Part shown: positions 42,342 to 51,258 of the stretch, piece after piece
Layout of the letters: the number at the start of each line of letters is the position of its first letter
Numbering within the stretch: the first letter of the stretch is position 1
Source: Euglena gracilis
Taxonomy: Eukaryota > Euglenida > Euglenophyceae > Euglenales
Assembly: GCA_039621445.1 (NCBI GenBank)
Contig: CP154957.1
Location: 3,218,504 to 3,282,503 of the forward strand
DNA: 64,000 nucleotides
Reading direction: 5' to 3'
Program-made: the position numbers and the translations under genes
The notes under the pieces: model-generated
What the model was told of the DNA's origin: nothing
Database searches by the model: none
What the model saw: the letters and a program-made list of their open reading frames with translations, nothing else

Positions 42342-45300
42342 GTACACCCTGGCGGCTTGTTCCGCAGTGCTCAATGTCGGTGCCATTGTCACCTTCTGAG
42401 GGGGGGGGGGCAGGCTGCAACCTGGCCCCCCTCCTCAGCTCGCTTTCCCGAGACTGCGTCGAGCAATGGTGGTTCAGGAGAGGCTTGCGATGATGTGGCA
42501 CGAGGCATTCCAAACGATGCATCCTCCGGGCACCTGGGGAAGATGAAAAGGTTGAATTTTTTTTTCAAGGGAGAGATTTTATTTACGGTAAAGGTTGTTC
42601 CCCAGGGTCATTTTTTTTTTAGAAGTAGACGAGTAAAAAATGCCGACATACCCATGCATATGCACCCATACTTCGGCGGCCAGTTGTGGAGATTATTTGA
42701 TGAATAAGCCAAATCCATTTTTCGCTGTTTTGCCCGAGTGGCAGAGTGACCGACCTCATCAGGACGTGGGTGCCTGATTTTTGAAAAGTCGCTGTTTTTT
42801 TTTTTGGGAAGTGGAAAGTGACCCCCCTCCTATCCATCTAAGCGTTGGTATGACCAGCACCACCCCCTCACAGAACGGGTTGGAACACCCGCCTGCGCCT
42901 GACAGATGGAGCTGAACCACGCGAAGCTGGTGGAGCTGGGCATCGTCAAGGCGCAGACGGAGTTGAGGATCTGCTGCAAACAGCAGAAAGCCCAGGCCAG
43001 CAAGGTTGTTGCTTTCCATTGCTTTGGGCTGTAACATCATATCATTTTGTGTGATGTTTTTTTTGTGTTCTGATATATGTCTCTCTGAATTCCAGTGCCT
43101 CAATCCTTGGCTCCCTCCCAACTTTTCTGGACCATGTACCCCACGTTCCCCATGTGTACGTACTACGTACCCCGCATCACGCTTTTTCCGCAGCTGAAAG
43201 ATGAACATAAAATCTGAAATTCCCACTGAGAATGTGAAAGCGAAAATTTTGCTCAAAAATTATTTGCGATACGATCATTTCAGGGTCCCAGGGAAAGCTT
43301 TTTTTCCAGGCCAACACAAATTACAAGTCATCAATTTATGCAATTCAGGTTTCCCTGGTTTTTGTCTATCCGTTTAATGTTGACAAACACGCAAATTGGG
43401 GGAATGGGATTTTTGAACAACAGGCACACATGCACAGACACACAAACACACAAAAACACACAACACACACAGAGGCACACCCACCCACCCACCCCCTATC
43501 CGTTTAATGTTGACAAACACGCAAATTGGGGGAATGGGATTTTTGAACAACAGGCACACATGCACAGACACACAAACACACAAAAACACACAACACACAC
43601 AGAGGCACACCCACCCACCCACCCCCACGTCCACTCCCCCCACCCTTCGCATTTTTCAAAGTGAACCAATTTTAGGTCAAAATGTTCTTTCCTTGCCGAA
43701 GGCAATTCTCTTTGGCTCGGTTCCGTGGTGGGTGGGGGGCATGGCATTTTTTTTTAAAAAGATATTTTAAAGCATTTTTTAAAGGGTTTTTATGGCATTT
43801 TTAAGTTTTCAGGCGTCCGTTTTTCAAGGGAAGTCCAAGGGCCATCCGGGGATCGAACGGGGCCCAAAACAAAAAAGTTCAAACCCCATTTTTTTCGAGG
43901 TTGGGTGGATAGAGAATGTTCCAGTGATGCCAGAACTCATTTCCCTGTGGGGGCGTCGGGGCGCCCCCCCCCCCCCCCCCGTATCTGATTGCCTGCCCTC
44001 GTGAGGACAAGACCGCCAAAAAGCTGGGGCGCCATCAGGGAGGTGGGCGCGGAGGAGCCGCGGCGCAGCGAGCGCCTGGCCAGAGCCACTGCAAGATTGT
44101 GGTTGTAACCTCACTGGTGGACTGTCAGTGATGACCAGGGTTCACCATAGCCTGAAGTCCCCCCCAAAAAACAGAGTGTGCTTGAACCACTTCCCCTCAC
44201 ACCATCTGCTGGGGTGTTGGTGGGCTCGTACCGACCCGAGGGTCACCCACGACCTCCCCTTGGCAGGTGATGGTGTCCGGGTGCTTCGTGTCATATTTGA
44301 CAAAAATTTAACTCAAAGCCACCTAAGAATACACATATCCGTACAAAAAGCGACCATCTTTGGGGTGGAGGAATTGTACTCCCACTTTGGTGTGGTGCTA
44401 AAAATGCACATGGGGAGTCGCTTTTCACTTTCAAAAAAACCAATCGCCAAAGACATTCACCCACTTCCTCCCCCCCCCCCCCCCCAGGCTTGTATCAGAC
44501 CAGTTTTGGATTCGGAGCCCAGCACTGGTCAGTGACCCCAAGGGAGGACACACCTTCAGCAATGGGGTGTTCGGCACCCACCAACCCACCCCCAAGGGGT
44601 GGGGCAGCGGGGGTCCAGGGGGTTGGCAGGAATCACTTTTGGGAGGTCGTTTTATGGCCAAAGTATTTTTCAGCACTTCACGAAAAAGGGAGAAGCCCCC
44701 TTCGGGGCACCCACCTGGCGCAACCCCCGACCAAACCTGAACTCGGACCGGGGGAGTTTACTGATCTCGACCCTCGGTGATCAACGGTAAGGTGCCGACC
44801 CTCCCCTCACCCAAGGTCCTTAAACGACCTCTTGCTCTGTTGCTTGCTGTTATTTTGCCAGTGATTTTTTTGTGGAGAATAAGTTTGGGGAAAGACGCTC
44901 TGGTTTCAATTTTTTTTTACAATTTGAGAAATCACTTCTTTGAAATTTCCATCAACAACTGTTATTGGGCAACTTTGGGAACCAGCCTCATCCTGGAAAC
45001 TCAATCCAATGATTATTTTTCAATGCTTGTGCATCTCATTTGCATCGCGCTTTTTTGAGCATTTGGAGAGTTTTCGGCACTTTGATTGCTCTGTTGGCAG
45101 CCTGTTGCTGCTCAATGTGTGTGTGAGCAGATTGGATATTGATTGATTGTGCCCCCCCCCAGAAACTGCCACAACGGCTTCAAAAATAAATTCATTCATT
45201 TTGTTCAGTTGTGCAGTTTGTTTAGTTGTTCATTTATGCAGTTGTGCAAATGGACAACTAAAAAATGCCAGCAAGGTTTGTGGGGGAGGGAATTGGCACC

Positions 45301-48300
45301 ACGGGAACATGGGAGAGAGAAATTTGACTGCACTAATGTTCCAGTCAGGGTCCTCGGTATTGGCCGACCTGTGACAGCCTCCGGCAGGGAGGGGGGGGGG
45401 TGTTGGTTTCAAAGAAAGCAGAATCGACCAACCGGGACTGACGGTCTTTCCCAGTGCCCACTGTGCCGACCGGCAGTAAGCCCAATTACGTCACTCCGGG
45501 CTTCGTGGTGGAGGACCTCCCTGCACATGCCACTGACGAGGGCAGGGAACGTTGTGAACGCTCTGGACATGCCTTTCAGTCACCACGGAAGATACCAAGA
45601 GCGAGTCTCCAAGAAAATAACGTTTGTGACGTGTGTGTCAGGTGAGGTCATCATCCAGGGAGGGAGGTTGGGAGAGAATGGCTCGTCGACTTACCAATCC
45701 CATTACGTTGCACGTGTGGTAATGCGCATCTGAAAACAACGATCACCATCTTTTCTTTGCATCCCAGGTGCAGTAATTTTATCGGCAGCCTTTGAGAGCA
45801 ACCGACGAGGTTTGAACGGAACAGGAGCCTTCATGCAAAGCAGTGGTATGGCCCCAAAGCGAAGCCACTCCCAACAGGCCATGGCTGCGCATCCTTCATA
45901 TCACCACACCATCCTTCAATCCCAGGAAGCATTTTTGTTGTCTGAGAAGAGTGCTCAGCGTCTCCATATTCTGAAAACAGAGGCCACCACAGATTTTTTT
46001 TTAAAAAATTTGGACCTCGGGGGGGGGGGTGGGTCTGCCAGACCTTCTCCCTCCCACAGGGGAACCCCTGAGGGTGCTGTGGGTTTCCCGCAAGAGGCGG
46101 AGTTTTGGCCTTTTTTCGGCGCGAAAAACATTCGCCCCCCGAAACGCACTCCCAGAAAGTGGGCCTCCTCCGGGGGGGGGGTGCCCTGGAGGTGGGAACG
46201 TTCATCCCACGACTCCGTTGTTACACATCATTTTCCGTGCCGGCGAGCCCAATATTGTGCAGACTTGGGTTCAAAGGATGAGGAAAGCACGGGCCTGTCC
46301 GGAAGGACCCCTGGGCAGAGCCGCCGCGATTATTGGGCCGTGTGCAGGCGCTGGGGCCACAGGAATCCGAGCCTATGCAAGGTTGTGAGTGGATGTGTGG
46401 GTGCGTTTGCCCGCGCGTGTGTGTATCAGGTAATTTTTTTCAGCTGGGGGCACCCCCCGGGTCCAGCCAGCCAGCACCATTTTCCCAGCCAGTAGCTCCG
46501 GATGGGCTTCCCCCCCATAACGTTTTCGCAGCCCAACAACGCCGCTAGACCCCCAAAACTTGCGGCACAAAGCGGCAAAAAAATTTGAAAAAGGGGTCGA
46601 AAACAGCCAAAAAAAAAGGCATTTTTGATATTTTTTTTTGGTTTTTCGCCTCAAAAATTTGCTAAGCATTTGGGCCTTACTTCCTTTTTTTGGTTCCAGC
46701 AGCCTGGTAACCAGCCCCCTGAACCTGTCGCCTGGTGACAGGAAACCCTTCACCTGCCACACACAATCGTTGGAACGCTCCCCCCCCCTTGACTGTCACG
46801 CTGCCGAGCGAAATAGGGGCTCACTCATCACTTTCTAAATAACCCCCCCCCCAAATAACACCCCCCCCCCCCCCCGGTGTGTTATTTGGGCACCCGAACT
46901 GGGGCCCCAGGGGGGGTGTGTTATTTGGGGGGGGTGTTATTTTTACATGGAAAACCAAAGGAAAACAGGGGGGGTGTGCTTTTTGGGCGCTCGAAATCGG
47001 CCCCCGAGGGGGGGTGTGTTATTTGGGGGGGGGGTGTTATTTGGGGGGGGTTTACTCCACACAGCTGTTTGACACCCACTTGCACATGTGCACGCACACC
47101 TTGGAGGTCCACCCCCCCACGCCTGGCGCCGGGCTGGGTGAACACCGTCTGGCCCGCCACGGAGAGCGTGCGGGCGACGCTGGCCCGGGCGGAGCAGGCG
47201 GCTGCCCAGAGCAGCGGCCACGGGTTCATTTGACCGGCTGGCGGACCCCGTCCCCTGGTCGGGGGGGGGGGGGCTGATTGGTGCCAGGGTTTTTTTTTCA
47301 GTCTTGGTCCGAGGGGGGTGGGTGGGGGGGTCTGGCCGAGGGGGGGATATATTTTCCGGCGCCGAAGATTTTTCTCAAAAGGTGCCATTTTTAGCATTTT
47401 CGCGATTTTGACCATTTTTAGGGGATGGTCAGTGGGTCCCCCGGGACCCCCCCCCCCCCCGGCTTAAAGAAAAACCCCTGACTGGTGCCCAATCGCAGCT
47501 TCACGACCAAGAGAGTCGGTTGGATGGGGGGAAATACCGGGAAATAAACCGGGATCGTTTTTTGGGGTGCCGATGCGGCCAAGTTGTAGAGAACAGGTAA
47601 GATAATTTGACCCTCCAGGTCAGATTATCCAGCCAGCAGCCTTTTTTCCAGCCTTGGACCCCCACAAGTTTTATCATTTTCCAGCCTCCCGAAGGGCGGC
47701 ATTTTTCCAGCCAGCCCAAATGTTTCAGCCTTTGAGCTGCACCCGTCGTTTAAAAACCGCCCTGATAGAGAGCAGCCTTTTCCAAGGTCCTAAAAAATGG
47801 TATTTCTGCATTTGTGGCCAATGTTTTGGCAGTTTGCGCGTGCCTGCCAGGATAGCTAAGGACATCTGCCATGCCCAATCTCTTCTGCACGATCAGCGGA
47901 TTGTTCAAGTCGGTGTGCTTTAATACCTCGGCAACCGTTCTTTTGGTGACGTTTTGGTGGAGTCGTCCAGAAAGTGGACTTTTCCAAGGTGCATTTTTGC
48001 GTTTGTGGGTCAAAGTTTTCGGCAGTTTGCTGGTTTTTGGCCTGGGTGGGGGGTCAGCAACCCCGCCCCCCCCCCCCCCCCAGTGACCTGGGGCTGAAAG
48101 TTGATGGAATATCTTTTTTTTAAAAAACATACAGCTTTTTAAAAAATTCCACATTTCAGGACATTTTCTTCACATTTTTTTTGCACCTCAAAACTGACAG
48201 GCTTCCCATCAATCCTTGCCTGCTCCCGCCCGCCCACACAAACCAACACCCAAAATGGGCCGAACACCATGGAAGGAACCTTTCCGGCCCATCCTTTTGA

Positions 48301-48559
48301 CGGGCCGGGCTGAACCTGCGTGTTTCCCTGGGAGTTGCACAGCCAGCGATACAAATTTTTACTGACGTGCGGGGGGGGGGTTGTTTCCTAAAACCGGTCA
48401 CTTTTTGTGGAAAACCAGTTGGTCACAAGGGTCACTGATTGAATCCTTGACAGCGGCCCCACCGGGGTCAAGGTGATGCTGCCGTCCCACGTCGCCGGCG
48501 GCTTCTGGCTGCAGCTGCCGAGCGAGTTCACGCGGTGCTTGCCGCAGGTGTGCCAAGCC

Positions 48560-48598
<39 letters not shown>

Positions 48599-48649
48599 GT
48601 GCGTGCGTGTGTGTGTGTGTGTGTGTGTCTGTGTGTGTGTGTGTGTGTC

Positions 48650-48680
<31 letters not shown>

Positions 48681-51225
48681 CCCAGGTTTGTTCCCTTTGC
48701 TTGTTCTCATGCGCACACGTTCTTGTGTGTGCATTGTTGTTGTACCCATTCTTTAATACCCAAAGCTGTGTGCATCTCCTGGCGTTCTGAACGCCCACTC
48801 TCCTGGTTCCTGGCAGTTCAGCCCTGAACCCAATATGCATCCAGTGAGTCCTCCCTCAGGGTAGTACCAGGTGTGCCTTTCCTTTTCTTTTGTTGCTCGA
48901 AAATAAGCTGAGCGGGAATCGCGAAAAACTTCGGATAAGGCTTCAGAAAAACAAATGTTCGGTCCGCAAAGCGTGTCCGACCACCCCCATCACAAGGTTG
49001 GGTTTTGTTTTTGTATTTTGGGGGAGGGCAAAAGTTTTGAGACCCCACCCAAAACCCGAATTTTTGGATGTGCGCCGTCCCTCCCCCCCTCCCACACAGA
49101 CCTGAAGGGGGGTATCTTAAATGGTGGGTCGCTGAGCTTTTATCTCTCCCGAGCCAGAGCACAGCAAAAGCCCCATATTTTGCTAATTGGGGGCAAATTA
49201 GAGTGGGAGCTTGAGGACCTCGGCCTGTGTTCCGGCGCGCTTTTTGCGGCCCAAAACGGCCATTTCGGGGAGCTTCTTGGGCCGTTTTTTTTTTGGGTCA
49301 AAAAATCGATTTTTTTTCAAATATCTTGACAATGAAGCAAAATCAAAGGAATTATCCAAAGCCCTAACTTAAAGCTCTTGGAACGCCCTGGTTTACTTTT
49401 CCCCCAACTCTTCGTGTAGCCCGAGTTACGGCCATTTTTCGGCCAATTTTGGCCATTTTTTTTTACAGTTTTGGCTTGTTTGACTTAGCCGTTTTCAGCC
49501 ATTTTTGGTCAAAAAAGTTGAAAAAAAATCGAAAAAAAATTGCCGAAACGATGTTTTTTGGCCTCCCGCACCCAGAAAACCTGTTCTTGAGCCGAAAATG
49601 AGCTCCAAATCGTACCAAAATTGCTTCCCATAACTCCGCCCCTGCCTAGCATCCGAGCCATTTTTTCGGTTTTACAGTCACAAACCGCGCAAGGTAAAGA
49701 GCTCAGCATTATTCAAAACCTGGTTATACACACAGGTACATGTGCAGGTAATACATAAGTATCCATATATGTATATATTTTACAATGGCATATGCATGTA
49801 TGTGTATGGATATGTGTATATATATGGCCATCCATGTAAAAATTTCCATATGCACATATGTGTGTATGTATGTGGATATGTACACATATTGCCATCCATG
49901 TACATATTTACAAATGTACGTAAGTATGTATGTGTTTGGATGTGCATATATATGTGGCCATATATGTACCTGTATATGCACACGTTGCATCGGTTGTACA
50001 GCCAGACACTCGTCCATTAATGCTCGCAATGCTCCACGCAGGCGATGGGCAAGCACGCCCTGGTGCTGCAAGACACAGAGGGGGCAGACAGCCCAGTGGT
50101 CTGGCTGCGGCTCCCAGGGTGGTGTCACAGGTCAGCACCTTGCCCCAAAGGCCTAGTTTTCTTTTCGCAATCTCGTCTCGTCCCAAGCTGCTTTCTCATT
50201 TTACTGTGTACTGTTGTATTGTGTTTATTCTGTTCCCATGTTCTCTTCTGGGCGCAATTTCTCCCGCGTGGAGATGTTTTTCCAACTGCAGCCGCAGGCG
50301 AAGCCTTGAGGGGAAACGCGAAGGGAATTTCACATCTAAAAATGCAGACACAAAGTTTTTTCTTGGAAAAGGAAGATAACCCCCCCAAATAATAAACCCC
50401 CCCGGTTTATTATTTGGACACTCGAGGTCAGGGTCCAGGGGGAGCGTTTATTATTTGGGGGGGTTTATTATTTGGCCAAAATTTTCGAAATCAAAAATTG
50501 ACCCAAAAACCCCTCCATAGGCTCCAATGGTCACTTTTTTTTGGCATTTTTGGGATTTTTTTGAAAGATGGGTGCTTTTTTGGAATCCTTTCTGCACCAA
50601 TTTTATCCATTTTTGTGATTTTTGGCAACACTTCTGTTAATTTTTGACTGTTTTTTCCCTTTGCTTTCACACCTGCCGGAGGGGGGGGTTTATTATTTGG
50701 GGGGGTTTATTATTTGGGGGGGCTTCATTTGCTTTGGCACTTGCCTCCAAAGACCGAAGAGGTGTCTATTTGGAAAGGCAAACGGTCGCCACGCACTTTG
50801 GCACATGCAGCCATGATCGCAGCGATGTTCATGTGTGAATCGAAGCACCAACCCTGGCAAGTTCCACAATTTGTGTTGCAACTTCCCAACTGCCCAACCC
50901 TTCCTTTTTAACCCAATCTCAACCCTGGCCCTTTCCTTCAGAACAAAAAACAATTGGAAACAATGAGACCCCCCTCATGATGCACTTGGGAGAAATGACC
51001 CCTTTCCCAGGACAACAAAAACACACAGTTGTTCATTTTTTCTCTTCTAAAAGTTTTATATTCCCGGATGATTCTAGGAATGTAAATTCCGAAATATTCC
51101 GGATATATTCCAGATATATATATATATATATGTATATGTTTCTACATATGTATATGTATATATGCATATATATATATATATATATACATACATACATATA
51201 TACATACATACATACATACATACAT

Positions 51226-51258
<33 letters not shown>

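Noticed and set aside
42725-42790. tRNA-like stretch GCCCGAGTGGCAGAGTGACC
   Set aside because: Resembles an A box only; no complementary acceptor stem, anticodon arm or B box in place.
48540-48760. Cys-Val repeat frames over the GT microsatellite
   Set aside because: Artefact of the dinucleotide run in an intron of the B3 gene.
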